Positions 16,108 to 24,303 of a stretch of 64,000 bases of DNA are shown piece after piece; position 1 is the first letter of the stretch; every line of letters starts with the position of its first letter. This stretch comes from Nocardia xishanensis NBRC 101358. Its GTDB lineage: Bacteria > Actinomycetota > Actinomycetes > Mycobacteriales > Mycobacteriaceae. The notes below the pieces were generated by a model, which did not search any database, was not told the origin of the DNA, and worked only from the letters and a program-made list of their open reading frames with translations. Made by a program: the position numbers and the translations under genes. The stretch covers positions 62,001 through 126,000 of the forward strand of contig NZ_BDCF01000021.1 of NCBI RefSeq assembly GCF_001613365.1, in the 5' to 3' direction.

Positions 16108-16311
16108 TCAAGGACGCGCGAATTCGCCGTCGGCGACGCCCGCCGAGAAGGCGTCCCACTCGCTTGGCGTGAAGATCAACGCGGGCCCCTCGGGATTCTT
16201 GCTGTCGCGCACGCCGACCTGCCCACTGGGCAGGAAGGCCACTTCCACGCAGTCCCTGCTGCCCGAACGGGTGCTCTTGATCCAGGTCGCGCCGACGAGT
16301 TCGGTGCTCAT
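16108..16311 (-). CDS. DUF397 protein (WhiJ/Scr1 partner), first copy
   Basis: A 67-residue protein, MSTELVGATWIKSTRSGS, then DCVEVAFLPSGQVGVRDSKNPEG and LIFTPSEWDAFSAGVADGEF. This is a complete DUF397 domain with the conserved Trp, Ser-Gly-Ser and Cys. Its ATG overlaps the stop of the XRE regulator by 4 bases (ATGA), which implies translational coupling and roughly balanced amounts of the two proteins. Confidence 0.93.
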   Translation of the reverse strand: MSTELVGATWIKSTRSGSRDCVEVAFLPSGQVGVRDSKNPEGPALIFTPSEWDAFSAGVADGEFARP

Positions 16312-17264
16312 ACCGCACACTCCTTCGCTAACTGCCGAAGCAGATGTCTACTGGGTTGGATGTCCAGCGCAGAGCGCTGGAGGCACTCGTGTGCCAGGTT
16401 GTAACGCTGAACATCGGCCGGTCGTTCGAGGTAGAGGTCCCCGGTGAAGCCTTCTACGTACACCACCGGGGGCTCGACCTGATGTCCCTTGCTGTCGGTG
16501 CCGAACCCTAGAACGGTGAACGGACCCGTGGAATCGCCGAGCGGGACGCCGGCCGCGAACGGCAGGATACGCAGGGAGACATTGGGTCTGGTGCTGAAAT
16601 CGGCAAGATGACGTAGCTGCGCCGCCATCACTTTGGCGCCACCCACCGCGCGGTGCAGCACCGACTCGTGCAACACCACATCCACCGTAGCCGGTGAGGC
16701 CTTCCTAGTGACTAGAGCTTGGCGTTGGATGCGCAGTTGCACCCGTCGCTCGATCTCGTCCTCGGTGTCTTCGGGATAGCAGAGCCGGTTCAGCGCCCGC
16801 GCGTAATCGGGGATCTGCAACAGGCCGAGCACCAGCTCGGGTTGGTAGGAGCGCAGCTCACGCGCCGAAGCCTCCAAACCGACATAGACGTCGAAGTTTT
16901 CGGGGATCAGATCGCCGAAGGCGTGCCACCAGCTCTTCACCGCGGCCTGCTGCGCCAGGCCCTTGAGCCCGTCGCAGAGCTCGTCGGGGATGCCGTAGAT
17001 GCGACACAGCTCCTGGATGTCGATGGTGCGAATGCGGTCGGCCTGGCCCTTTTCCAGCCGCTGCAAAGTGGTGGCGCCCCACTCCATCAGGCGGGCGGCC
17101 TCGGCGATGGTGAGCCCGGCCTGGGTACGCCAGTCCCTGAGGTATCGGCCCAATTGCCGGCGCGGTAGGGTGGACGAGCCGTCGCCGGAGGTCGCGGGCG
17201 TGCGGTGCGTCTCCGAGGCCGCGCGCTCCGAATTCGCTGCTGTTCTCGCCGAACTCGCTGACAC
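16308..17264 (-). CDS. XRE-family regulator, WhiJ/Scr1 type (HTH_31 + DUF5753)
   Basis: A 318-residue transcription factor. The helix-turn-helix lies at about residues 36-95 (LGRYLRDWRTQAGLTIAEAA, then WGATTLQRLEKGQADRI). A long C-terminal DUF5753 domain follows (YVGLEASARELRSYQPELVLGLLQ, later VLHESVLHRAVGG and LRILPFAAGVP). The GTG start has GGAG 6 bases upstream. In Streptomyces, homologues (WhiJ and others) control development and antibiotic production and act with a DUF397 partner. The gene leads a three-gene operon with two DUF397 genes. A paralogous module lies at 59-60 kb. Confidence 0.92.
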   Translation of the reverse strand: MSASSARTAANSERAASETHRTPATSGDGSSTLPRRQLGRYLRDWRTQAGLTIAEAARLMEWGATTLQRLEKGQADRIRTIDIQELCRIYGIPDELCDGLKGLAQQAAVKSWWHAFGDLIPENFDVYVGLEASARELRSYQPELVLGLLQIPDYARALNRLCYPEDTEDEIERRVQLRIQRQALVTRKASPATVDVVLHESVLHRAVGGAKVMAAQLRHLADFSTRPNVSLRILPFAAGVPLGDSTGPFTVLGFGTDSKGHQVEPPVVYVEGFTGDLYLERPADVQRYNLAHECLQRSALDIQPSRHLLRQLAKECAV

Positions 17265-17585
17265 AGTACGCTCCGTTCTGTGCTCGGACTCCTCACCCGA
17301 GGCGATCCGGGGCGCACCCTCGAGCTCGGTTCCCCGTGACTTCGCTTGGGCAATAAGGGCAATGGGGCTTCGTGTGGCTCTGCTGTGGCGTTGTCGAACG
17401 TCGATCGCGGACTTCTTCGTCCACTATGGAGAATCCTGCCTTCCCGGTTGGATTTCGTGCTGGGAATTCGCGTGAAATCTTCTGAGATCCCCGAACACTG
17501 CCGTGCCGCGGCGCCTCCGGTGGTGTGCTGGAAGTGTGCTCGGATCGAGCGCCGCATCGGGAAACGCACCCAGGAACGAGGAGTC
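17265..17585. other. Shared upstream region of the XRE regulator and the 17586 operon
   Basis: A 321-base stretch between divergent genes. Longer ORFs that enter it lack ribosome-binding sites. No perfect inverted repeat and no clear -35/-10 pair was found, though both promoters must be here. Confidence 0.5.
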
Positions 17586-17906
17586 ATGGCCGTATACGTC
17601 ATAGGGTCGTCGTTGATGACCAGCGATCTGACCCCGCATCGAGCGCGCAGCGTAGGACAGGAGAGCTGGGTGGTCTCCTACCTGCCCGGGCGCACACTCA
17701 CCTGCGCGCAAGCGGTTGCGGCGCTGCGGGTTGCCGAAGTGGTGCCAACCCTGCTTGACACTGTCGGTGAGCTCGCCGACGAGGTGGGGCTCACGGCGCT
17801 CGAGGCGGTCGGTATGGCGGTGCACCAAGCGCCGTGGGACGAAAGCCCTGCGCCGCGGCGCACTCGACTATTCGGCGCCACCCGCGAACGGGTGGGGGTC
17901 GCCTGA
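17586..17906 (+). CDS. Unknown small protein next to the XRE/DUF397 module
   Basis: A 106-residue protein starting MAVYVIGSSLMTSD at an ATG preceded by GAGGAG; the 186-codon ORF extends upstream without support. It has a central helical stretch (CAQAVAALRVAEVVPTLLDT, then VGELADEVGLTALEAVG) and a basic tail. No signal peptide, membrane helix or known motif is present. Its stop shares one base with the start of the next gene (TGATG). It is divergent from the regulator, the position where Scr1-type modules often carry small unknown genes. Confidence 0.72.
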   Translation: MAVYVIGSSLMTSDLTPHRARSVGQESWVVSYLPGRTLTCAQAVAALRVAEVVPTLLDTVGELADEVGLTALEAVGMAVHQAPWDESPAPRRTRLFGATRERVGVA

Positions 17907-18112
17907 TGCAATCGACGAATCTGAATATGCACGTCGCCGGATTGCTGGTCTGCGGACGCGACCCCGGCGTGATGACCGACGAACAGGCCCACGCGGCAAT
18001 GCAATTACATATCGACTGCACGGTCGACCGTTGCCTGGTGCGCCGCCGGGCCAGGACCACGCTGGTCGAATCCGGCAAATGCGTCTTGGACGAGCGGGCG
18101 CTGCAACTCTGA
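17906..18112 (+). CDS. Unknown small Cys-containing protein, coupled to the gene before
   Basis: A 68-residue protein (MQSTNLNMHVAGLLVCGRD...) that starts on the TGATG of the preceding stop, so it is translationally coupled. It has three cysteines (LLVCG, HIDCT, DRCLV) plus one more in GKCVLD, and the helical segment TDEQAHAAMQLHI. No family is recognised. It ends just before the convergent glycosylase gene. Confidence 0.7.
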   Translation: MQSTNLNMHVAGLLVCGRDPGVMTDEQAHAAMQLHIDCTVDRCLVRRRARTTLVESGKCVLDERALQL

Positions 18113-18113
18113 C

Positions 18114-19043
18114 TCAGTGCCAGGTGTGATCGGTGAGCGGGGTGCGCGGGCCGAATTTCGGCTTGTAGGCCAGCCCGCTGATCTCCAGCAGACGGACGGC
18201 CCGATACCGGTGGGGGCGAAGGGGTTCGAGGTACTCGACCATCGCCTCGTCGTCGATCGGGCGTCCGAGCAAGGTCCAGCCGACGACGGCGGCCAAGTGG
18301 TAATCGCCGACCGAGAGCGCGTCGGCGTCGCCGTAGACGCGCTGGGCGGTCTCGGCGGCCGTCCATATGCCGATGCCGGGCACCGAGCACAGCCTGCGTG
18401 CCGCTTCTGCCGGATCATGATCTGCGGTGCGTTCCAGCGATTCCGCGAGCCGGGCCGCGCGCACGATCGTCTGCGCGCGTTGGGGTCCGACGTTCGCGCG
18501 GTGGAACGTCCAGGACGGAATGCGCCGCCAGGTTTCGGCGTCCGGTGGCAGGCGCAGTCCCTCCGGAGCGGGGCCCGGCGCTGGTTCACCGAACTGACGC
18601 ACCAGCTTTCGCCACGACGCGCGCGCCGAGATGGTGTGCACCTTCTGCTCGAGCACGGCGGGCACCAGTGATTCGAGGACCAAGCCGGTGCGCAGCATGC
18701 GCAGACCGGGGAAGCGGCGGTGCGCCTCGACCACCTTGGGATGCTCGGGAGCGAAATCGGACAGGTCCTCGTCGAGGCAGAGCATGTGCTCGAGCCGGTC
18801 GAGGAACTCCGCCGCGCCGGGCCCCCACGCCTGTCCGCGCACCGAACACAGGTCGTCCTGGACGAGCCGGTAGGTCACCGGACCGCTCGGCATCCGGGAG
18901 GCGTGCCAGTGCGCGCCGTCGGCGGTCTCCCGGTGACACGGGTCGCCCGCCCCGCGGCGCAGCGGCGCGATGGTGTGCGCGAGATCGATCGGGCGGTCGG
19001 ACCGCACCGTTCGAACCAGGCCGGACCGCGCGGCCGTCGCCAT
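18114..19043 (-). CDS. DNA-3-methyladenine glycosylase family protein (AlkA-like, HhH-GPD)
   Basis: A 309-residue DNA repair enzyme fold. The C-terminal half has the AlkA-type elements: LVPAVLEQKVHT (about 126-137), the helix-hairpin-helix CSVPGIGIWTAAE (about 219-231) and the catalytic-type Asp in SVGDYHLAAVV (about 247). The family excises alkylated purines. The ATG at 19043 is used; a GTG four codons earlier is possible and neither has a clear ribosome-binding site. The upstream frame to 19520 is a chance extension across the small ORF and terminator. Confidence 0.88.
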   Translation of the reverse strand: MATAARSGLVRTVRSDRPIDLAHTIAPLRRGAGDPCHRETADGAHWHASRMPSGPVTYRLVQDDLCSVRGQAWGPGAAEFLDRLEHMLCLDEDLSDFAPEHPKVVEAHRRFPGLRMLRTGLVLESLVPAVLEQKVHTISARASWRKLVRQFGEPAPGPAPEGLRLPPDAETWRRIPSWTFHRANVGPQRAQTIVRAARLAESLERTADHDPAEAARRLCSVPGIGIWTAAETAQRVYGDADALSVGDYHLAAVVGWTLLGRPIDDEAMVEYLEPLRPHRYRAVRLLEISGLAYKPKFGPRTPLTDHTWH

Positions 19044-19229
19044 CTGTTCGCGCACGCACCTATTGTGCGGGTATCCGGCGCGGCGAGCGCACCCGGCCGG
19101 TCGTTTTACGGCAGATTGGCTGAGGAACGCGCGCTGCGATACGGCGCTCGTATTTCGTAACGTGATGAATTGGCGTCGCGATATTCGTTCGATCGGCAAA
19201 CAGCTGGCAGTCGCACAAGGGAGGATTGA

Positions 19230-19334
19230 ATGATCACCAACGCGCTCAACTGGTTGCTCAATGCGTGGGGCAGCGTCTTCGCCGGCAGCTCCGGTTACCA
19301 GATCCCCCCTGGCACACTGCCCTTCGGCAGCTGA
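19230..19334 (+). CDS. Small ORF, 34 codons, unknown peptide
   Basis: This ORF encodes MITNALNWLLNAWGSVFAGS then SGYQIPPGTLPFGS. A strong Shine-Dalgarno GGGAGG lies 5 bases before the ATG and a perfect 15-bp terminator hairpin starts 7 bases after the stop. Residues 4-18 can form an amphipathic or membrane-associated helix rich in Trp and Leu. The tail is Gly/Pro-rich. It has no signal peptide cleavage site or cysteines. The tight RBS-ORF-terminator unit argues for a real small gene (a peptide, leader or membrane microprotein). No known family is recognised. Confidence 0.6.
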   Translation: MITNALNWLLNAWGSVFAGSSGYQIPPGTLPFGS

Positions 19335-19340
19335 GACAAG

Positions 19341-19377
19341 CGCGCACTCGCCGCGAGTATTCCGCGGCGAGTGCGCG
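19341..19377. terminator. 15-bp terminator hairpin, bidirectional
   Basis: CGCGCACTCGCCGCG-AGTATTC-CGCGGCGAGTGCGCG is a perfect stem between the small ORF and the convergent oxidoreductase gene, which ends 7 bases further on. It is followed by AAATA. Confidence 0.85.
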
Positions 19378-19383
19378 AAATAC

Positions 19384-22221
19384 CTACTCGCCCAAGAGAA
19401 ATTGGACCAGATGCTGCCCTGGTCGACCGGCCAGCTGAGCGCTTTGCGTGCGGCACGAGAATCCGTCGGCGACGAATATCGTGTCTTCGGCGGCATCACG
19501 CAGCGCGGGCAGTAAGCCATTACCGGCCACCGCGACGGAAATGTCGTAGTGGCCCTTCTGCATTCCGAAGTTTCCCGCCAAGCCGCAACATCCGGAGACC
19601 TCGGTCACTTTCGCGCCGGTTCGGGTCAACACCCGGCGATCCGCATCGAAGCCGAGCACCGAATGCTGGTGGCAATGCGGTTGCACCACCACCTCGGCGT
19701 CCGGCCGCGACGGCGGACGCCAGTCCGGGTGTTCGGCCAGGAACTCGGCGAGCGTGCGGACGGCCGCCGCGGTGCCCGCCGCGCGCGGGTCCTCGGCGAG
19801 GAGTTCGGGCAGATCGGCGCGCAGGACCGCCGTGCAGGAAGGCTCGAGGCCGACGACTACGCCGCCCGCGCGCACGTGCTCGTCCAGTTCGGCGAGGGTG
19901 GCGCGGAGTCTGGCGCGCGCACCGTCGAGTTGTCCGGTGCTGATCCAGGTCAGGCCGCAGCAGACCCGTCGCTCGGGGATTCGTACGCGGTGGCCGAGCG
20001 ATTCGATCAGGGTGGCGGCCGCCTCGGCGATGTCGGGGTCGAAGGCGTCGGTGAAGGTGTCGATCCAGAGCAGCACGTCGGCGCGCTCCTGCGACGGGCG
20101 TCCGGTGACCTGCGCTTCGCTCGGTACGGCGATTCGAGGTTGGTAAGTCGACGGAGCTCGCAGCGCGCGGGCCCGTTCGGTGCGGCGGAAGGGACGGTCC
20201 GCCAGCCGGGGTATGTCGCGGCGGGGGTCGATGCCGGCCGCGCGCAGGCCGGTCCGGCGCAACCAACCGACACCGGCGATCGCGTTGGCGGCGCGAGGTA
20301 TTCGGCTCGCGGACCGCAGCCAGCGGGGCAACCAGCCGAGCGCGTAGTGGTCGAGCGGGCGCGGTCGGCGGCGGTATCGGCGGTACAGCGCCTCGGCCTT
20401 GTAGGTCGCCATGTCGACGCCCGCCGGACAGTCGGAGCGGCACGCCTTGCACGAAAGGCACAGGTCGAGCGACTCCGCGACGGCCGTCGCCGACCACGGC
20501 AGCTCACCGCGCACCACCTCTTGCAGGACGCGGGCGCGACCGCGGGTGCTGTCCTTCTCATCGGCGGTGGCCAGATACGAGGGGCACATGAAGCCGCCCG
20601 CGGCGGAGCTGTCGGCGCGACACTTCCCGACACCGACGCAGCGGTGCACCGCGGTGCCGATGTCGCCGCCGTCGTGCGGGAAAGCGAAGCCGCCCGCGGT
20701 GGGAATCCGCGGCAGGCCCGCGACGCGCAGGTCGGCGTCGACCGCGTGCGGCTCGACCAGCACGCCGGGGTTGAGCACGGCATCGGGATCGAACAGTGCC
20801 TTGTATCCGGCGAACGCCGTGAGCGCCTCGGGGGAGTACATCACCGAGAGCAGTTCCGAGCGGGCCCGCCCGTCGCCGTGCTCGCCGGACAGCGAACCGC
20901 CGTAGCGCACCACGAGTTCGGCCGCGTCGAACAAGAATGTCCGGAAGCGTCGCGGCGCTTCGGTGATCGGCAGGTCGAGGCGGACGTGGATGCAGCCGTC
21001 GCCGAGGTGGCCGTAGAGCAGACCATCCACACCGTGCTGTGCGGTGAGCTCGGCGAAATCGCGCAGGTAGGCGCCGAGATGCTCGGGCGGGACGGCGGAG
21101 TCCTCCCAGCCGGGCCAGGCTGGTCGGCCTTCGGCCGTGCGCCCGGCCAGACCGGCGCCGTCGGCGCGGATTCGCCAGAGCGCCGCGGTCGCCGCGGCGT
21201 CGGTGACGATGCGGCTGTCCAGCGCGTGCGTCGTCCGGCACAGCCGCTCGGCCGTCGCGAGCGCCTCCGCGGCGTTTTCGCCTGTGGTCTCCACGAACAG
21301 CCAGCCGCCGCCGCGCGGAAGCTCTGGCACCGAGCCCCGATGCGTGCGCACCACGTCGACCAGGCGGGCATCGATGCCCTCGACCGCGGTCGGCGCGTAC
21401 GCCATGACCGCGGCGACGTCGTCGGCGGCCGTGGCGATGTCCGGGTAGCCGAGCACCGTGAGCACGGTGACGCGCGGCAGTTCGACCAGCTCGACCTCCG
21501 CGTCCAGCAGCAGCCCGCAGGTGCCCTCGCTGCCGACGAACGATTTGGCGAGCGACGAACCGCGCTCCGGCAACAGATGTTCCAGGCCGTAGCCGGAGGC
21601 TTGCCGTTCGAAACGGCCCAGGTCGGTGCGCAATACCGCGAGGTTGGACCTGGTGAATTCGGCCAGTCCGGGCACTGCGGCCGGATCGTTCGCGAGAACG
21701 CGCTCGGTTCCCGTTCCGTCCAGGATGCGTAATTCGCGCACGGTATCGGAGGTGCGGCCCCAGGCGACAGCGCGCGGCCCGCAGGCGTTGTTGCCGATCA
21801 TGCCGCCGAGGGTGCACCGGTTCTGCGTGGAGGGATCGGGGCCGAGTCGCAACCCGTGCGGGCGGGCCGCGCCCTGCAAAGCGGACAGTACGAGGCCCGG
21901 CTGCACCTTGGCGGTTCGCCGGTCCGGGTCGATGCGCACGATCCGGTTCATGTGCCTGCTGAAGTCGAGCACGAGACCGCGTCCGATCGCGTTGCCCGCC
22001 ACCGATGTTCCCGCGCCCCGCGCGGTGACCGAGAGGCCGTGTTCGCGAGCGAAGCCGAGGGTTTCGGCGACATCCGAATCCGAGCGGGGGAAGACCACGG
22101 CGGTCGGCGGCACGCGGTAGTTCGACGCGTCGGAGGAGTACTCCGCGCGCCGCCGCGGTGACGCGTCGACCTCGCCGTCGATCCGCCCGCGCAGCGCTGC
22201 CGTTATCCGCTCCTCGGTCAC
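19384..22221 (-). CDS. FAD-linked oxidase/Fe-S/CCG-domain fusion (D-2-hydroxyacid dehydrogenase type)
   Basis: A 945-residue cytoplasmic or membrane-associated oxidoreductase. Domains in order: FAD-binding PCMH (VTARGAGTSVAGNAIG; MIGNNACGPRAV), FAD-oxidase C (VDGLLYGHLGDGCIHVRLDL; LSGEHGDGRARSELL), two 4Fe-4S motifs (CVGVGKCRA...MCPSY; CLSCKACRSDCPAGVDM) and two CCG-type repeats (VCCGLTW; SGCCGLAGNFG). This is the GlcD-GlcF style fusion seen in YdiJ-like D-2-hydroxyglutarate or D-lactate dehydrogenases. It would pass electrons from a D-2-hydroxyacid to a quinone or other carrier. The start is a GTG at 22221. It is divergent from the ABC exporter. Confidence 0.92.
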   Translation of the reverse strand: MTEERITAALRGRIDGEVDASPRRRAEYSSDASNYRVPPTAVVFPRSDSDVAETLGFAREHGLSVTARGAGTSVAGNAIGRGLVLDFSRHMNRIVRIDPDRRTAKVQPGLVLSALQGAARPHGLRLGPDPSTQNRCTLGGMIGNNACGPRAVAWGRTSDTVRELRILDGTGTERVLANDPAAVPGLAEFTRSNLAVLRTDLGRFERQASGYGLEHLLPERGSSLAKSFVGSEGTCGLLLDAEVELVELPRVTVLTVLGYPDIATAADDVAAVMAYAPTAVEGIDARLVDVVRTHRGSVPELPRGGGWLFVETTGENAAEALATAERLCRTTHALDSRIVTDAAATAALWRIRADGAGLAGRTAEGRPAWPGWEDSAVPPEHLGAYLRDFAELTAQHGVDGLLYGHLGDGCIHVRLDLPITEAPRRFRTFLFDAAELVVRYGGSLSGEHGDGRARSELLSVMYSPEALTAFAGYKALFDPDAVLNPGVLVEPHAVDADLRVAGLPRIPTAGGFAFPHDGGDIGTAVHRCVGVGKCRADSSAAGGFMCPSYLATADEKDSTRGRARVLQEVVRGELPWSATAVAESLDLCLSCKACRSDCPAGVDMATYKAEALYRRYRRRPRPLDHYALGWLPRWLRSASRIPRAANAIAGVGWLRRTGLRAAGIDPRRDIPRLADRPFRRTERARALRAPSTYQPRIAVPSEAQVTGRPSQERADVLLWIDTFTDAFDPDIAEAAATLIESLGHRVRIPERRVCCGLTWISTGQLDGARARLRATLAELDEHVRAGGVVVGLEPSCTAVLRADLPELLAEDPRAAGTAAAVRTLAEFLAEHPDWRPPSRPDAEVVVQPHCHQHSVLGFDADRRVLTRTGAKVTEVSGCCGLAGNFGMQKGHYDISVAVAGNGLLPALRDAAEDTIFVADGFSCRTQSAQLAGRPGQHLVQFLLGE

Positions 22222-22362
22222 GATGTCAGCCTAGGCGCGATGGGTCGTCGACCGATGCCGGGCGATTCGACGCGCGGCGGGAATCGACTTGCCCTCAACC
22301 TTTGTTGAGGTCCTAATGTCGGTGACCAGCAGTTGGATGGCGGGGGTCGAGAGGGAGCGATC

Positions 22363-24243
22363 GTGAGTATCGAATCGGTGGCGTGGAGCCAAATGTATCG
22401 GCGGATGAACGCGCCCGACGAGCAGCGTCCGTTCAGTCTCGCCACCGCGAAGCGGATCCTCCGGTTCGCCGCGCCGCATCGGCGGCGGATCGGGGTGTTC
22501 CTGGTGTTCAGCGTGATCTCCGCGCTGCTCGCGGTGGCGACGCCAGTGCTGGCCGGCCGGGTGGTGAACGACATCGTCGGCGGGGCCGCGCCGCGCGTGG
22601 TGGCGACGGTCGCGGCGATCATCGGCGTGCTCGCGGTGCTCGACGCGGTGCTGGGGCTGGCCATCCGCTGGCTGTCGTCGCGGATCGGCGAGGGCCTGAT
22701 CCTCGATCTGCGCAGCGCGGTGTTCGACCACGTGCAGCGGATGCCGATCGCGTTCTTCACCCGCACCAGGACCGGCGCGCTGGTGAGCAGGCTGAACAAC
22801 GACGTGATCGGCGCGCAGCGCGCCTTCAGCGACACGCTGTCCGGCGTGGTCGCGAACCTGGTGACGCTGGCACTCACGCTGGGCGTGATGCTCGGCATCT
22901 CGTGGCGGATCACGCTGCTGGCGCTTGTGCTGCTTCCGGTGTTCGTGATCCCGGCGCGGCGGATGGGCAACCGGCTGGCCGGACTCCAGCGTGAGGCGGC
23001 GCGGCTGAACGCGGCTATGAGCACGCAGATGACCGAGCGGTTCTCCGCGCCGGGCGCCACCCTGGTGAAGCTGTTCGGCCGTCCGGAACAGGAATCCGAC
23101 GAGTTCGCGCTGCGGGCGCGGCGGGTGCGCGACATCGGCGTGCGCACCGCGATGCTGCAAACGGTGTTCGTCACCTCACTGACGCTGGTCTCGGCCCTCG
23201 CTGTCGCCCTGGTCTACGGACTCGGCGGCTGGTACGCGCTGCGCGGGCAGCTGGACGCGGGCGCGGTCGTCGCGCTCTCGCTGCTGCTGACCAGGCTGTA
23301 CACCCCGCTGACCGCGCTGGCCAGCGCCAGGATGGAGATCATGTCCGCGCTGGTGAGCTTCGAGCGCGTCTTCGAGGTGCTGGATCTGCGACCGCTGATC
23401 GAGGACGCGCCCGACGCGATCGCGGTGCCGGAGGGTCCGGTCGCGGTGGAGCTGGACGACGTGACCTTCGCCTATCCGTCGGCGGACAAGGTGTCGCTTG
23501 CCTCGCTGGAGGAAGTCGCGACGCTGGACACCAGGGGCGGGGTGGACGTGCTGCACAATGTGTCGCTGCGCGCCGAACCCGGGCAGCTGGTCGCGCTGGT
23601 CGGCTCCTCGGGAGCCGGTAAATCGACCATCGCCCAGCTGGTCTCGCGCCTGTACGACGTGGACGGCGGCGCGGTGCGGCTCAACGGCGCCGACGTGCGG
23701 CAGATCGGCGCGCGCTCGCTGCACGAGACGGTCGGCCTGGTCACCCAGGACGGCCACCTCTTCCACGACACGATCCGCGCGAACCTGCTGCTGGCCCGCC
23801 CCGAGGCCGCCGAGACCGAGCTGTGGGACGCGCTGCGGCGGGCCCGCCTGCACGATCTGATCGCCGGGCTGCCGGACGGGCTCGACACCGTGGTCGGCGA
23901 GCGCGGTTACCGCCTCTCCGGTGGTGAACGTCAACGCCTCACCATCGCGAGGCTGCTGCTCAAGCAGCCGCGCGTGGTGATCCTCGACGAGGCGACCGCG
24001 TCACTGGATTCGACCTCGGAAGCCGCCGTGCAGGAAGCGCTTTCGGAAGCACTGGAGGGCCGCACCGCGTTGGTCATCGCGCACCGGCTTTCCACGATCC
24101 GCGCCGCCGACCAGATCCTGGTGCTGGAGGACGGCCGCGTCGTGGAGCGCGGCACCCACACCCAGCTGCTGGCCGCCGAAGGGCGCTACGCCGAGTTGTA
24201 TCGCACCCAATTCGCGGACGATCCGGTCACCGTCGCGGCCTGA
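22363..24243 (+). CDS. ABC exporter, permease-ATPase half-transporter
   Basis: A 626-residue half-transporter. Start: GTG at 22363 (VSIESVAWSQM), with GAGAGGGAG just upstream; the longer TTG start overlaps that site. The N-terminal transmembrane domain has about six helices (from IGVFLVFSVISALLAVATPV to about residue 310). The nucleotide-binding domain has Walker A GSSGAGKST, signature LSGGERQRL, Walker B VVILDEAT and an H-loop in ALVIAHRLS. It acts as a dimer in the cytoplasmic membrane. Similar proteins export lipids or drugs; the substrate is not known here. Confidence 0.93.
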   Translation: MSIESVAWSQMYRRMNAPDEQRPFSLATAKRILRFAAPHRRRIGVFLVFSVISALLAVATPVLAGRVVNDIVGGAAPRVVATVAAIIGVLAVLDAVLGLAIRWLSSRIGEGLILDLRSAVFDHVQRMPIAFFTRTRTGALVSRLNNDVIGAQRAFSDTLSGVVANLVTLALTLGVMLGISWRITLLALVLLPVFVIPARRMGNRLAGLQREAARLNAAMSTQMTERFSAPGATLVKLFGRPEQESDEFALRARRVRDIGVRTAMLQTVFVTSLTLVSALAVALVYGLGGWYALRGQLDAGAVVALSLLLTRLYTPLTALASARMEIMSALVSFERVFEVLDLRPLIEDAPDAIAVPEGPVAVELDDVTFAYPSADKVSLASLEEVATLDTRGGVDVLHNVSLRAEPGQLVALVGSSGAGKSTIAQLVSRLYDVDGGAVRLNGADVRQIGARSLHETVGLVTQDGHLFHDTIRANLLLARPEAAETELWDALRRARLHDLIAGLPDGLDTVVGERGYRLSGGERQRLTIARLLLKQPRVVILDEATASLDSTSEAAVQEALSEALEGRTALVIAHRLSTIRAADQILVLEDGRVVERGTHTQLLAAEGRYAELYRTQFADDPVTVAA

Positions 24244-24258
24244 GAGGGTTCACGCGAA

Positions 24259-24289
24259 AGGCCGCGTCGGGATGATCTCGACGCGGCCT
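24259..24289. terminator. Bidirectional terminator between the ABC exporter and acuI-like genes
   Basis: AGGCCGCGTCG and CGACGCGGCCT form a perfect 11-bp stem with a 9-base loop between the two converging stops. Confidence 0.8.
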
Positions 24290-24303
24290 GCTGCGTGTCC
24301 GGC

